Positions 16,955 through 26,149 are shown, counted from the stretch's first letter. The stretch is DNA of 64,000 nt from CAYUWG01 sp964448285 (GCA_964448285.1 CAYUWG010000016.1:1-64000), one strand, 5' to 3'. The notes: generated from the letters alone by a model not told the origin. A program made the numbers and translations.

Positions 16955-17385
16955 AAATCAGTAATCCGTCATCCCGACAATCATCTTAGCAACGCGGAGC
17001 GTCAAGCGCTTCATTCCCACGCGGAGCGATGGGAACGAGAATGATGCGGAAAGCTATCCGTAATCAGAAATCAGTAATCCGTCATCCCGACAATCATCTT
17101 AGCGACGCGGAGCGTCAAGCGCTTCATTCCCACGCGGAGCGATGGGAACGAGAATGATGCGGAAAGCTATCCGTAATCAGAAATCAGTAATCCGTCATCC
17201 CGACAATCATCTTAGCGACGCGGAGCGTCAAGCGCTTCATTCCCACGCGGAGCGATGGGAACGAGAATGATGCGGAAAGCTATCCGTAATCAGAAATCAG
17301 TAATCCGTCATCCCGACAATCATCTTAGCGACGCGGAGCGTCAAGCGCTTCATTCTTACGCGGAGCGATGGGAACGAGAGTGATG
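16955..17385. repeat. Tandem repeat, about 3.8 copies of a 113 bp unit
   Basis: The word gtaatccgtcatcccgac recurs at 16961, 17074, 17187 and 17300, a constant period of 113. The first three copies differ by single bases (for example aacgcgg versus gacgcgg); the last diverges after 17385. Each unit contains two short palindromes built on cgcggagcg: gacgc-gga-gcgtc, and ttccca...tgggaa around the second copy, followed by gaacgagaatgatg. No stop-free reading frame runs through it. The rest of the 714 bp gene-free gap 16857-17570 consists of the flanking 8 bp arrays and about 140 bp of plain sequence before the next gene. Confidence 0.95.
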
Positions 17386-17395
17386 GGCTTGACTC

Positions 17396-17428
17396 CTTCT
17401 TCACCTCTTCACCCCTTCACCTCTTCAC
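17396..17428. repeat. (CTCTTCAC)n array, copy A of the dispersed element
   Basis: Four 8 bp units (cttcttcac, ctcttcac, cccttcac, ctcttcac) directly after the 113 bp repeat block and the sequence tgggaacgagagtgatgggcttgactcc. The minus strand reads as GTGAAGAGGTGAAGGGG-type purine DNA. Related arrays with the same flank occur at 20545-20613 and near 53560-53598. Confidence 0.8.
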
Positions 17429-17570
17429 TTTCCCGGCTGCGATTTACTTCACCGATGCTGTTTATCGAACCGCTATTGCGTCGTATGTTTGTCCACGCGA
17501 CGTCTTCGGGATGTCGAACCCTTGTCTCGGCTTGAACGAATTTCTTAACCACTCAACCTCATCAGGAGCA

Positions 17571-20498
17571 ATGATGATATTACGGCAGATTCGACTCTTT
17601 GTACCGGTGTTCTTTTTCGTTTCCCTTATGGTTTCGCATGCGCAATGGGCTTCCGATCCTGCGTTGAACAACGCGATTTGCCGCGCAGCCAACGATCAGA
17701 TATATCCTCGGATCATAAGTGATGGACGTGACGGGGCCATTATTTGCTGGAGCGATTCAAGATCCCGACAAAACTATTTTGACATATATGTCCAGCGCAT
17801 TGACAAGGATGGTTTTGTGCGATGGACGGTCAACGGCGTTGCCATCAATACCACCCTGACTTCAGGGAAACCGAAGATCGTCTCGGACGGTGTGGGCGGC
17901 GCGATCATTGTCTGGATTGACTCGAGAAACGGCAACAATGATATCTATGCCCAACGCATTGATTCCTCGGGCAATGTCCGCTGGGCGGAAAACGGTGTGT
18001 CCGTCGCCACGGGCCCCACCAACCAGGGCGAATTAAACCTTGTCAGTGACGGCAGGAACGGCGCGATCGTGACGTACACGGACGCAACCACCGGATTCCC
18101 GCCGACAAGCAGGATCTATGCCCAGCGCATAGATGCGAATGGGGCACTACGATGGGGCACCGGGACCCTCGTATCGGGAACGCTCCTGTTTTCCAACGCT
18201 CCTTCCATCGCAAGCGACGGCAGCGGAGGCGCATACATCGGGTATGCATATTTCCCACGGCCGGATTATGACGTGTACGTACAACGGATCGATTCCGCAG
18301 GTGCTGTGAAATGGGCGGCCAGAGGCATCGCGATTGCGACAGGAAGTTCGACACAGGACTCTCCTTTGCTCGTTCCCGACGGAAGCGGCAATGTTTTCCT
18401 CGGTTATCTCGATTGGGGTACAGGCACGACACCCGTCCTGCACTTCGTCGTCCTGAAAAGGGATGGTACGATAGCTAAAACCCTTCGCGTGACGTCAACT
18501 TCAGGCGACCAAACGAACCACCGATTAGCGAACATCGGTACCGGATTACTCGGCATTGTCTGGGAGGATGGACGGACCTCTGGAAAAAAACGTTCCTATG
18601 CACAGATCATCGATACTCTCGGAAACAAATCGTGGACAGCGGATGGAGTGGAAGTTTCTAACCGTGCAGGCGACCAGGTGCACCCGGTTATCATCAGTGA
18701 TGGAAGCAACGGCGTTATCGTTGCTTGGGAGGACAAAACTTCGGGGTCATCCAAAAACGATATTTACGCCCAGCGGATATCAGGCAGCGGTTCGCTGCTC
18801 TGGTCGGATGCCGGCGTACCGGTCACTGTCGCGAGCAATCTACAGTCGGACCCGTGGATAATCAGCGATGGCCGTAACGGCGCCATCCTCACGTGGGACG
18901 ATTTCCGAATCTCGCCGACGAACGGTGAAATCTACGTATCAAGAATCCTTGCCGATGGCACCTTCCCGATAGGCCCGCCTGTTCTGACGCTTTCTTCGAA
19001 AACGGTTGAGTTCGGCGGTGTAGATCTCGGTACCTCCTCGACGAAAAACATCACACTCACCAACATTGGTGGCATCCCGCTGACGATTTCTTCCGTCACT
19101 TCAAGCGATCCTCAGTTCAGTTTGACGCCGGAAGGCAACACGATCGCCCCGAGTGGCAACGTCACAGCCGCAGTGAAGTATCAACCGACCTCCAAGACTA
19201 CCGCTAACGCGTACATCGTCATTCAGAGTAATTCCTTTTTCGCTCCGGATACCGTTTCGGTTACCGGTTGGGGAACCGGTACGGCGGCGATTCAAACCGA
19301 CAAATCCTCGCTGAATTTCGGGAACGTAAACATCGGATCGAGCAAATCCCTTGCAATCAAAATCTCGAATCCGGGAAGCGATACACTCACTATTTCGAGC
19401 ATTACCACGACAAACCAGAGATTCACTGTGACCATCACCGCCCGAGTACTTCCACCCGGCGCTTCGTTCGATGACACAGTACGTTTTTCGCCGACCACGC
19501 CCGGACCTGTCTCAGCCAATCTCACCATCACGAGCAACGCTCCGACCTCGCCCACGATCGTATCGCTTTCGGGAAGCGGAACTGCACAAGCGATCATGAC
19601 GCTTGATAATGCAACCATTTCCTTCGGCGACGTTGCCATGGGTACAAGCAAGGATACAACGGTCACCATCACGAACACTGGTGGTGATACGCTTCGAATC
19701 TCATCGTTCACATCGGGGAATCCATTCTTTACACTTGAGACTGCGATCACGACGATCCCACCGGCGGGTAAAAAGACCTTCACCCTTCGTTTCACGCCAG
19801 GTGCAGCAGGCCCGGTCAGCACGGCCTTCACGCTGATGAGTAATGCCGTCTCATCACCGGACACGATCAACGTGAGCGGGAACGGTGTGCCAAACAATCC
19901 CGTGATTTCTGTAGCTCCCGCGCAACTCTCATTCGGATCAGTCGAGATCAGCAGAAAGAAGGACCTCGTTCTGACCATCAACAATACCGGTAGCGTTAAA
20001 TTGACCGTGACGGCGATCAACTCGACCAATGCGGATTTTTCTGCTCTCGTTCGTCAATTCGAGGTACCGGGAAACGGCTCATTCGACGACACGATTCGGT
20101 TTATTCCAAGTGCGCTCGGCAACCGGAACGGCATACTCACCATCATGAGCAACGCAGGGTCATCGCCCGACACAGTTTTCGTTGATGGCATAGGGAGGGA
20201 CCTCTCTGCAGTGCACCGATTACTTGTATTTCCTGGTGCTTTCACGCTTTTCCAGAATTTTCCGAATCCTTTCAATTCATCCACCACCATCCGCTACGAC
20301 CTGGAGACGTCAGCTCGTGTGAGCCTCACCGTGGTTAACACGCTTGGACAAGTCGTGGCGCACCTGGTCGATGAGACACAACACCCCGGTGTTCACACGG
20401 TCCGATGGACGCCTGCCGGCAACACTCCCGGCGTGTATTTCTACATCATACGCGTTGGAGTATATGAAGCATTCGGTACGATGGTGCTGATGAAATAA
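17571..20498 (+). CDS. Large secreted T9SS cargo with four HYDIN/ASPM-SPD-2-like Ig repeats
   Basis: 975 aa from the ATG at 17571, which has AGGAG five bases upstream (the frame extends to 17511 without a ribosome site). Signal peptide MMILRQIRLFVPVFFFVSLM. Residues about 40-460 hold seven or so repeats of the type ISDGRDGAIICWSDSR / IYVQRIDKDGFVRW, a propeller-like fold. Residues about 465-880 are four roughly 98-residue Ig-like repeats each opening with a VEFGGVDLG/LNFGNVNIG/ISFGDVAMG/LSFGSVEIS motif. From about 882 the T9SS C-terminal domain reads FTLFQNFPNPFNSSTTIRYD ... GVYFYIIRVG ... GTMVLMK. Exported through the Sec system and then the T9SS to the cell surface or medium. Function unknown. 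The gene is flanked on both sides by dispersed repeat arrays. Confidence 0.9.
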   Translation: MMILRQIRLFVPVFFFVSLMVSHAQWASDPALNNAICRAANDQIYPRIISDGRDGAIICWSDSRSRQNYFDIYVQRIDKDGFVRWTVNGVAINTTLTSGKPKIVSDGVGGAIIVWIDSRNGNNDIYAQRIDSSGNVRWAENGVSVATGPTNQGELNLVSDGRNGAIVTYTDATTGFPPTSRIYAQRIDANGALRWGTGTLVSGTLLFSNAPSIASDGSGGAYIGYAYFPRPDYDVYVQRIDSAGAVKWAARGIAIATGSSTQDSPLLVPDGSGNVFLGYLDWGTGTTPVLHFVVLKRDGTIAKTLRVTSTSGDQTNHRLANIGTGLLGIVWEDGRTSGKKRSYAQIIDTLGNKSWTADGVEVSNRAGDQVHPVIISDGSNGVIVAWEDKTSGSSKNDIYAQRISGSGSLLWSDAGVPVTVASNLQSDPWIISDGRNGAILTWDDFRISPTNGEIYVSRILADGTFPIGPPVLTLSSKTVEFGGVDLGTSSTKNITLTNIGGIPLTISSVTSSDPQFSLTPEGNTIAPSGNVTAAVKYQPTSKTTANAYIVIQSNSFFAPDTVSVTGWGTGTAAIQTDKSSLNFGNVNIGSSKSLAIKISNPGSDTLTISSITTTNQRFTVTITARVLPPGASFDDTVRFSPTTPGPVSANLTITSNAPTSPTIVSLSGSGTAQAIMTLDNATISFGDVAMGTSKDTTVTITNTGGDTLRISSFTSGNPFFTLETAITTIPPAGKKTFTLRFTPGAAGPVSTAFTLMSNAVSSPDTINVSGNGVPNNPVISVAPAQLSFGSVEISRKKDLVLTINNTGSVKLTVTAINSTNADFSALVRQFEVPGNGSFDDTIRFIPSALGNRNGILTIMSNAGSSPDTVFVDGIGRDLSAVHRLLVFPGAFTLFQNFPNPFNSSTTIRYDLETSARVSLTVVNTLGQVVAHLVDETQHPGVHTVRWTPAGNTPGVYFYIIRVGVYEAFGTMVLMK

Positions 20499-20544
20499 GA
20501 GCGTCAGCCCCACGTTTGGAACGCGTTTATTTGTCTCGCTATTC

Positions 20545-20613
20545 TGCGGAAGCGGTGGGAACGAGAGTGATGGGATGGAGTCCTCTTTACCTCTTTACTC
20601 TTTACCTCTTCAC
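20545..20613. repeat. Dispersed composite element, copy B
   Basis: Opens with gcggaagcggtgggaacgag and agtgatgggatggagtcc, then 8 bp units cctctttac, ctctttac, tctttac, ctcttcac. Its last unit contains the complement of the TGA stop codon of the minus-strand gene that ends at 20610, so on that strand the array starts exactly at the stop codon. Confidence 0.75.
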
Positions 20614-21944
20614 TTTTCAACTGCGATTCCCGCCTCGTTCATAAGCGAACTGATGCGACGTGTTCTGAGGTCTTCTCGTTCAAAATAGACTTCACCTGAC
20701 GGATAGAAGTCCATTCTACCGAATGTGGCGACTTTGCTGCCGTCGAAATAATCGGCTGTCGCAAGTATGGTTACCCAATCGGAGTGATCGACGCGGTCAA
20801 CGTCGAAGTAACTCGCGGTAAATCCAATTGAGCGCCCGAGAAAGTGATTCGAAAAGAGTGATGTCGGGACAAAGACGGTGATCTCATAATGGCCGAGTTC
20901 GATAGTCCTGAATGCATGCTTTACTGAGGGACGTACCTTCCCGCCGGTCGATGGCATCCCGAATGGAAGCTGAACTTCCGGCTGCGTGTCCGCGGCATTT
21001 CCCATCAACACACGGACGAACAGGATATCGTCACCTTCTCCCATCCTCGCTTTCCCATTCACTTCGACCTTTCCCTTTCCACTGATATCGAAAATGAGAT
21101 CGAGCCTGTCCGGTTCGTCGATGTCTCTTTTACCGAGCAGGATATCGTCACGGATGGCTACCGTGATCTCAACGAACTGCGAATCGTATCGCGAGGAGAG
21201 CGTCACCTCAGCATCATCCCAACCGGACCAACTGCTGGCGCCATGCCGTATCATGCGCATGTGCTGTCCACCAATTTCCGTGCGGATGTCTGATGCGAGT
21301 TTCACCCCGGCAGGAAAGACCGGCAGTGCAAAGAATTCCTGCCTCATGAGGACTTTGTTGTCGCTTACGCGATAATACACTTCACTCGAACGCAACGTGC
21401 GATAATCATCCTGTGACTCGTATCCGATGGATGGCGATGTCTGGCCGATTCTCAAACGCTGGGTTTCCCAATGCATCATTTCTCGAAAGAGCGATGACTG
21501 AAACGAATAGCTCGAAATTTCCCAGTGATACTCGTCGAGTTTCTGTGTGATGGAACAAAGTCCTTGTTCGATAGAGAAGCCGACTTCAATCGGTTCGGTG
21601 ATGTATCGGCGGAGCAAGGTCTGATCGAGTGTGAATTCCGCACCACGGTTGATGAAGAAGAGCACCGTCAATTCCTTGTTTCGTTTCTTCGAATCCTCGA
21701 CGGAGACGACGACATCAGCGCCATCGTCGCCGGTAAAATCCCCGATGTCGAATCCATGCACTTTGCAGCGCGGAGGTAATTTTGATATGATGCTCTGCAG
21801 CTTCGCTTCCGGAAAGATGTTGCGTAACGCTCTTGCAAGCACGACGACTCCGGAACTATCCGACTGAACAGAAGCGGGCAAGACCAATGACGGACAAGCA
21901 ATGATACACAGAACGATTATCATCCCGATTGCATGTTTTCTCAT
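20610..21944 (-). CDS. Secreted protein with C-terminal CBM9-like (DOMON-type) domain
   Basis: 444 aa from the ATG at 21944 (GGAG at 5 bases; ATG 21947 is also possible; the frame runs on to 22100 without support). Signal peptide MRKHAIGMIIVLCIIACPSL. The N-terminal part has VHGFDIGDFTGDDGADVVVS, an FG-GAP/VCBS-like calcium-loop phrase. The C-terminal 200 residues (WSGWDDAEVTLSSRYDSQFV, LDLIFDISGKGKVEVNGKAR, GHYEITVFVPTSLFS, IGFTASYFDVD) match the pattern of carbohydrate-binding family 9-like domains. No T9SS tail, so periplasmic or secreted by another route. Ligand unknown. Its 5' end overlaps the divergent dacB gene by 44 bp. Confidence 0.72.
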   Translation of the reverse strand: MRKHAIGMIIVLCIIACPSLVLPASVQSDSSGVVVLARALRNIFPEAKLQSIISKLPPRCKVHGFDIGDFTGDDGADVVVSVEDSKKRNKELTVLFFINRGAEFTLDQTLLRRYITEPIEVGFSIEQGLCSITQKLDEYHWEISSYSFQSSLFREMMHWETQRLRIGQTSPSIGYESQDDYRTLRSSEVYYRVSDNKVLMRQEFFALPVFPAGVKLASDIRTEIGGQHMRMIRHGASSWSGWDDAEVTLSSRYDSQFVEITVAIRDDILLGKRDIDEPDRLDLIFDISGKGKVEVNGKARMGEGDDILFVRVLMGNAADTQPEVQLPFGMPSTGGKVRPSVKHAFRTIELGHYEITVFVPTSLFSNHFLGRSIGFTASYFDVDRVDHSDWVTILATADYFDGSKVATFGRMDFYPSGEVYFEREDLRTRRISSLMNEAGIAVEK

Positions 21945-23313
21945 CATAACTCCTTGCGCAGCCCAGAAAGGAGTCGCGCTCAAGTCTCTCCATGAATCGA
22001 TTGAAAGAACGCTGCTGTCGCCACTGCTCGATTGCACTTTCGCCGGCATCGAAGTGAGTGACGTGGAAAGCGGCGAGATATTATTCGAGCAACATCGCAT
22101 GCATTATTTCCGACCTGCCTCAACCACGAAGCTCGTGACGACGGCCGCGGCAGTGCTGCTGCTTCCTCGCGATTTCACATTCGAGACGACGCTCTTCAGT
22201 TCACCGGAAACGGACACGGTCGATCTATGGATAAAAGGCTCCGGCGACCCACTCCTCACGCGTAATGAACTCCAGGCCTTCGCAACTGCTATGAAGGAGC
22301 AGGGTGTTCGCGCAGTGAGAGCGGTGCAATTCGATGGCAGTGTGTTTGATACGATAGCGTTCTGTAGCGGCTGGATGTGGGACGACGAGACGAATGCGAC
22401 GACCCCGTACATTTCCGCATTCAACATCGATCGTAACCGCGTTGAAGTGACCGTAACAGCGTCATCGAATGGACAAAGCATCGATGTATCCATCGAACCG
22501 AAAAGCAATGTGTTCACGATCGAGAACTCTGCATCTATTGGCAACGGAAAGCTGAAGATCGCACGTCGGGAAGGTACGAACGTGATCGTCGTGTCGGGAA
22601 ACATCCGCTCTGGGGAGAAGCAATCGGAGCGCTTGAGTGTCTGGAAACCTGAGACGGTCTTCTTCGATGCGCTCAAGTCACACCTTGAAGCGGTCGGTAT
22701 ATCGCTTCCGTCCGAATTCCGGAACGGAAACATCCCTGAGCAAGCACAGCCCGTTTCAACGATCCGTCGCAGCATCGACGAAGTGCTTCGTGTGACGAAC
22801 AAATCGAGTGACAATCTCTGCGCCGAGGTTTTAATGAAAACCGTAGCAGCTCTTTCAGGTACTGGAAGCACAGCGGCAGGTCTTTCTGCCGCCTTGAATG
22901 AATTACGCCGACATGGTGTCGATGCGAACGGGATCTCATTGGTCGATGGCTCGGGAATATCCTTTTACAACCTCATCACTCCTGCTGCTATGGGTTCATT
23001 GCTGAGGGTGATGGCTGGTGCAACGGGCTTTGAACGATTCAAAGGCTCACTCTCCGTCGGTGGGAAAGATGGCACACTGGCTACGAGATTGAAAGGGCAA
23101 CCGGATGACGTGGTCTTTGCAAAGACGGGGACGCTTCGCGGAATCAGCACACTTGCCGGTTACGTGGCTCCCAAAAAAGGAAAGCGGCTTGCGTTCGTTA
23201 TCTCCTTTGAGAATTTTCTCGGTGAGCATAAACCGTATCGAGAATTGCAGGATAGGATCGTGCGTGCTCTCGTGGATTACAGTCGCGGCTCACGCACTAC
23301 ACGGTCTCGATAA
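21901..23313 (+). CDS. dacB: D-alanyl-D-alanine carboxypeptidase/endopeptidase, PBP4 family (S13)
   Basis: 470 aa. Signal peptide MIHRTIIIPIACFLIITPCA. The three penicillin-binding motifs are present: S-x-x-K in RPASTTKLVTTAAAVLLLP (residue about 75), S-x-N in NKSSDNLCAEVLMK (about 303) and K-T-G in VFAKTGTLRGISTLAGYV (about 404). The large insertion between the first two motifs is typical of class C PBP4. It trims the terminal D-Ala or cuts cross-links of peptidoglycan in the periplasm. The start codon lies inside the oppositely transcribed CBM9-like gene, and the 3' end overlaps the convergent small gene by 17 bp. The only ribosome-site-like sequence is weak. Confidence 0.93.
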   Translation: MIHRTIIIPIACFLIITPCAAQKGVALKSLHESIERTLLSPLLDCTFAGIEVSDVESGEILFEQHRMHYFRPASTTKLVTTAAAVLLLPRDFTFETTLFSSPETDTVDLWIKGSGDPLLTRNELQAFATAMKEQGVRAVRAVQFDGSVFDTIAFCSGWMWDDETNATTPYISAFNIDRNRVEVTVTASSNGQSIDVSIEPKSNVFTIENSASIGNGKLKIARREGTNVIVVSGNIRSGEKQSERLSVWKPETVFFDALKSHLEAVGISLPSEFRNGNIPEQAQPVSTIRRSIDEVLRVTNKSSDNLCAEVLMKTVAALSGTGSTAAGLSAALNELRRHGVDANGISLVDGSGISFYNLITPAAMGSLLRVMAGATGFERFKGSLSVGGKDGTLATRLKGQPDDVVFAKTGTLRGISTLAGYVAPKKGKRLAFVISFENFLGEHKPYRELQDRIVRALVDYSRGSRTTRSR

Positions 23314-23599
23314 GTGTGCGGTACTCGACCTTGCCATCCAAGATGAAGTCGTTGACGATGCGATTGATGAGTTGCTCGGTTACGTCATCGGATTCTTCTT
23401 CGAGTTGGTCGTATTCATCCAGCGACTTGCAGATATAGACTTCGCTGAAGTGGTTCGGTTTTCCCTTGAGTTCGAAAACGGAATAATCTTTTCCTCGTTC
23501 GATCGTGAGATAGTTTTTCAGCGCCTCTATCGTTTCGAGGTAGTCGGCTCGTGCTTCTTCTTTGATGGGATAGGAAATCGAAAATATGACTCGTGGCAT
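23297..23599 (-). CDS. Small conserved protein of unknown function, ferredoxin-like fold suspected
   Basis: 100 aa from the ATG at 23599, which has AGGAG at 6 bases; the frame upstream of it lies inside pnp and is not supported. The sequence begins MPRVIFSISYPIKEEARADY and continues ETIEALKNYLTIERGKDYSV, FELKGKPNHFSEVYICKSLD, EYDQLEEESDDVTEQLINRI. The beta-alpha-beta pattern and acidic middle suggest an EthD/Dabb-like dimeric alpha+beta barrel, but no catalytic residues are recognised. It lies 49 bp downstream of pnp on the same strand, so it may be co-transcribed with the translation operon. Cytosolic. Confidence 0.7.
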   Translation of the reverse strand: MPRVIFSISYPIKEEARADYLETIEALKNYLTIERGKDYSVFELKGKPNHFSEVYICKSLDEYDQLEEESDDVTEQLINRIVNDFILDGKVEYRTLIETV

Positions 23600-23648
23600 G
23601 TTGTACTCCTTAAAAAACATCGAGCGACGTGTTCGCCCGGTTCGATGA

Positions 23649-25808
23649 TCAATTGTTTCTTCGCTCTTTGTGACGACGTTCACCGCCGCCGTTGCGTCTC
23701 GGTTTCTCTTCCTCCTCAACGTACCCTTCGGGCTTCGGCAGCAGTGCCTTTCGACTCAAGCTCATTTTTCCGTTGTCTTCAACTTTGAGAAGCTTTACGG
23801 TAACAATATCGCCGACTTTCAAGACTTCATCCACGGTGTTCAACCGGCGGAATTCAATCTGTGATATGTGCAGAAGACCTTCCTTCCCCGGAAGGATTTC
23901 CACGAATGCACCGAAGTCCGTGATCTTCTTTACCGGCCCGGTGTAGATTTCTCCTTCCTCGGGCACGGCAGTAATTCGCGTAATCATCGCTTTCGCTTTC
24001 TCGCTCGCCTCACCACTCACCGCTGCGATGATGATCTTCCCATCGTCGGATATATCGATTTCCGCACCGCTCTCTGCGACGATGCTGCGAATCACTTTGC
24101 CTCCGGGGCCGATGACTGCACCGATCAGATCGACCGGAATGTAAATCGTCGTCAAGCGTGGTGCGTATGGGGAAAGTTCTTCTCGCGCTGATGAAAGCGT
24201 TTGGTCCATGATGCCAAGAATATGCAAACGGCCTTCTTGCGCCTGAGCAAGCGCACGCTCCATAATGGCGAATGAGATACCCTTGATCTTTATATCCATT
24301 TGGAAGGAGGTGATACCGTCCCGCGTGCCGGCAACTTTGAAGTCCATATCACCGAGATGATCTTCATTGCCAAGGATATCACTGAGGATAGCGACATCAT
24401 CACTTTCCTTGATAAGTCCCATTGCGATACCGGCAACGGATCTCTTTATCGGTACTCCGGCGTCCATTAGTGCAAGCGAGCCTGAACACACCGTCGCCAT
24501 CGACGATGAACCGTTGGATTCGAGAATATCACAGAGGAGACGAATCGTGTACGGGAAATCTTCCTCCGAGGGGATGAGCGCTTTCAACGCGCGCTCTGCG
24601 AGATTTCCGTGTCCGATTTCGCGGCGGCTCGTGAAACCGACGCGTCCGACTTCACCGACTGAAAACGGCGGGAAGTTGTAATGCAGCATGAAGCGCTTGC
24701 GGGATTCGAGAAGCAAACCATCGATGATTTGCTCGTCGGCTTTCGTTCCTAACGTGCAGGAGTTCAGTGCCTGCGTTTCACCTCTCGTGAAAAGCGCTGA
24801 CCCGTGAGTCCGGGGAAGAAGACCGACGTCGCAGGTAATCGGTCTGATATCTTTTACGCCGCGTCCATCCAAGCGCTTCCCTTTTTTCAGAATCGTCTCG
24901 CGCATTGCCTGTTTTTCGAAATCGTGGATGAGGCCATTGATTGCGGCATCCTGTTCGGGATAGTTCTCGGCAAGTGAAGCGATGACTTCGTCATAGACTT
25001 TCTGTGTTGCCTCACTCCGCTCTTGCTTCGTCAGTACGGTTGCAGCCAGAACTCCTAATTTTTCCCAGCAAAGCGACCTTACGGCATCGACAAGACCATC
25101 CGGATACGCCGGAGCGCTGACTGCCATTTTCGGTTTGGGATTCTCGTTTGCAAACTCCCGTATCGCACCGCAGATTTTTTGTATATACTCATGGCCAAAT
25201 TTCAGCGCATCGAGCATGTCCGATTCGGATACTTCCTGTGATTCCCCTTCCACCATGATGATGGAATCGTCCGTTCCTGCTACGACAAGCTCGATATCGG
25301 AATCCTTCAATTGTGTATATGTCGGATTGATAATGAACTCGCCGTTGACGCGGCCAACCCGCACTTCTGCGACAGGACCATCGAACGGGGCTTCGCTTAT
25401 CATGAGAGCGGCAGAGGCAGCGCATGCGCCAAGGACGTCCCCATCGTTCTCCTGATCGGATGAATAAACCGAAACGACGATTTGTACTTCGTTGCGGAAG
25501 TTGTCGGCGAACATCGGCCTGATGGGCCGGTCGATAAGCCGAGCCGAAAGGATTTCCTTTTCGGAAGGCTTTCCCTCGCGTTTGAAAAAGCCGCCGGGAA
25601 TTTTTCCCGCAGCCGAAATTTTTTCGCGGAACTCGACGCTGAGCGGGAAATAATCGATCCCTTCACGCGGGCTGTCAGCGGCAACGACTGTTGCCAGTAC
25701 GACGGTTTCACCAAACGTAATGAGAACGGATCCGCTCGCCTGACGGGCAAGCCTTCCGGTTTCGAACGTCATCTGTTTGCCGTCGATTTCCAATGCTTTT
25801 TTTATCAT
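23649..25808 (-). CDS. pnp: Polyribonucleotide nucleotidyltransferase (PNPase)
   Basis: 719 aa, the normal length. Two RNase PH domains: first with GSVLITFGETVVLATVVAAD and GKIPGGFFKREGKPSEKE, second with LLPRTHGSALFTRGETQALN and LCDILESNGSSSMATVCSG, then GVPIKRSVAGIAMGLI with downstream Asp residues of the active site. C-terminal KH domain (VDLIGAVIGPGGKVIRSIV) and S1 domain (KITDFGAFVEILPGKEGLLH). Degrades RNA 3'->5' with phosphate and is part of the RNA degradosome in many bacteria. AAGGAAAGA precedes the ATG. It follows rpsO by 47 bp as in most bacteria, where the pair is co-transcribed. The tail is rich in Arg and Gly-Gly. Confidence 0.98.
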   Translation of the reverse strand: MIKKALEIDGKQMTFETGRLARQASGSVLITFGETVVLATVVAADSPREGIDYFPLSVEFREKISAAGKIPGGFFKREGKPSEKEILSARLIDRPIRPMFADNFRNEVQIVVSVYSSDQENDGDVLGACAASAALMISEAPFDGPVAEVRVGRVNGEFIINPTYTQLKDSDIELVVAGTDDSIIMVEGESQEVSESDMLDALKFGHEYIQKICGAIREFANENPKPKMAVSAPAYPDGLVDAVRSLCWEKLGVLAATVLTKQERSEATQKVYDEVIASLAENYPEQDAAINGLIHDFEKQAMRETILKKGKRLDGRGVKDIRPITCDVGLLPRTHGSALFTRGETQALNSCTLGTKADEQIIDGLLLESRKRFMLHYNFPPFSVGEVGRVGFTSRREIGHGNLAERALKALIPSEEDFPYTIRLLCDILESNGSSSMATVCSGSLALMDAGVPIKRSVAGIAMGLIKESDDVAILSDILGNEDHLGDMDFKVAGTRDGITSFQMDIKIKGISFAIMERALAQAQEGRLHILGIMDQTLSSAREELSPYAPRLTTIYIPVDLIGAVIGPGGKVIRSIVAESGAEIDISDDGKIIIAAVSGEASEKAKAMITRITAVPEEGEIYTGPVKKITDFGAFVEILPGKEGLLHISQIEFRRLNTVDEVLKVGDIVTVKLLKVEDNGKMSLSRKALLPKPEGYVEEEEKPRRNGGGERRHKERRNN

Positions 25809-25855
25809 TCTTTCCTTCTTCTTCTTTCTTCTGGTGTGTTCCTGAATGGAATTCT

Positions 25856-26125
25856 TTATTTCCGCAGGTCGAGTTCTTTGACGATCGTGCGATAGCGGTT
25901 GATGTCTTTCTTTTGAAGATATGCAAGCAAACGGCGGCGCTTCCCTACCATCTTGAGCAGTCCGCGACGGCTGTGATTATCCTTCGCATGGGTATCGAAG
26001 TGACTGCTGAGTCCGTTTATCGTTTCCGTGAGCAATGCGATTTGCACCTCCGGTAACCCCGAGTTTTTTTCATTTCCGCCGAATTTTTTGACCAATTCGA
26101 GCTTGCGCTCTTGCGTTAATGCCAT
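25856..26125 (-). CDS. rpsO: 30S ribosomal protein S15
   Basis: 89 aa, standard length. Contains GLPEVQIALLTETINGLSSH, HSRRGLLKMVGKRRRLLAYL and the C-terminal INRYRTIVKELDLRK, the S15 signature. Binds 16S rRNA central domain early in 30S assembly. Good ribosome site (AGGAG, 9 bases). It lies between ribF and pnp. Confidence 0.98.
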   Translation of the reverse strand: MALTQERKLELVKKFGGNEKNSGLPEVQIALLTETINGLSSHFDTHAKDNHSRRGLLKMVGKRRRLLAYLQKKDINRYRTIVKELDLRK

Positions 26126-26149
26126 TGTCTTTACTCCTGTTTGAATTTG

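Noticed and set aside
16955..17385. CRISPR-like array
   Set aside because: The repeat unit is 113 bp and copies follow each other directly with no variable spacers; no cas genes are near.
19292..20029. Minus-strand frame of 245 codons inside the HYDIN-like protein gene
   Set aside because: Repeats mirror the four Ig repeats on the other strand; plus frame has signal peptide and T9SS tail.
22104..22871. Minus-strand frame of 255 codons inside dacB
   Set aside because: dacB carries all three penicillin-binding motifs in the plus frame; the minus translation is featureless.
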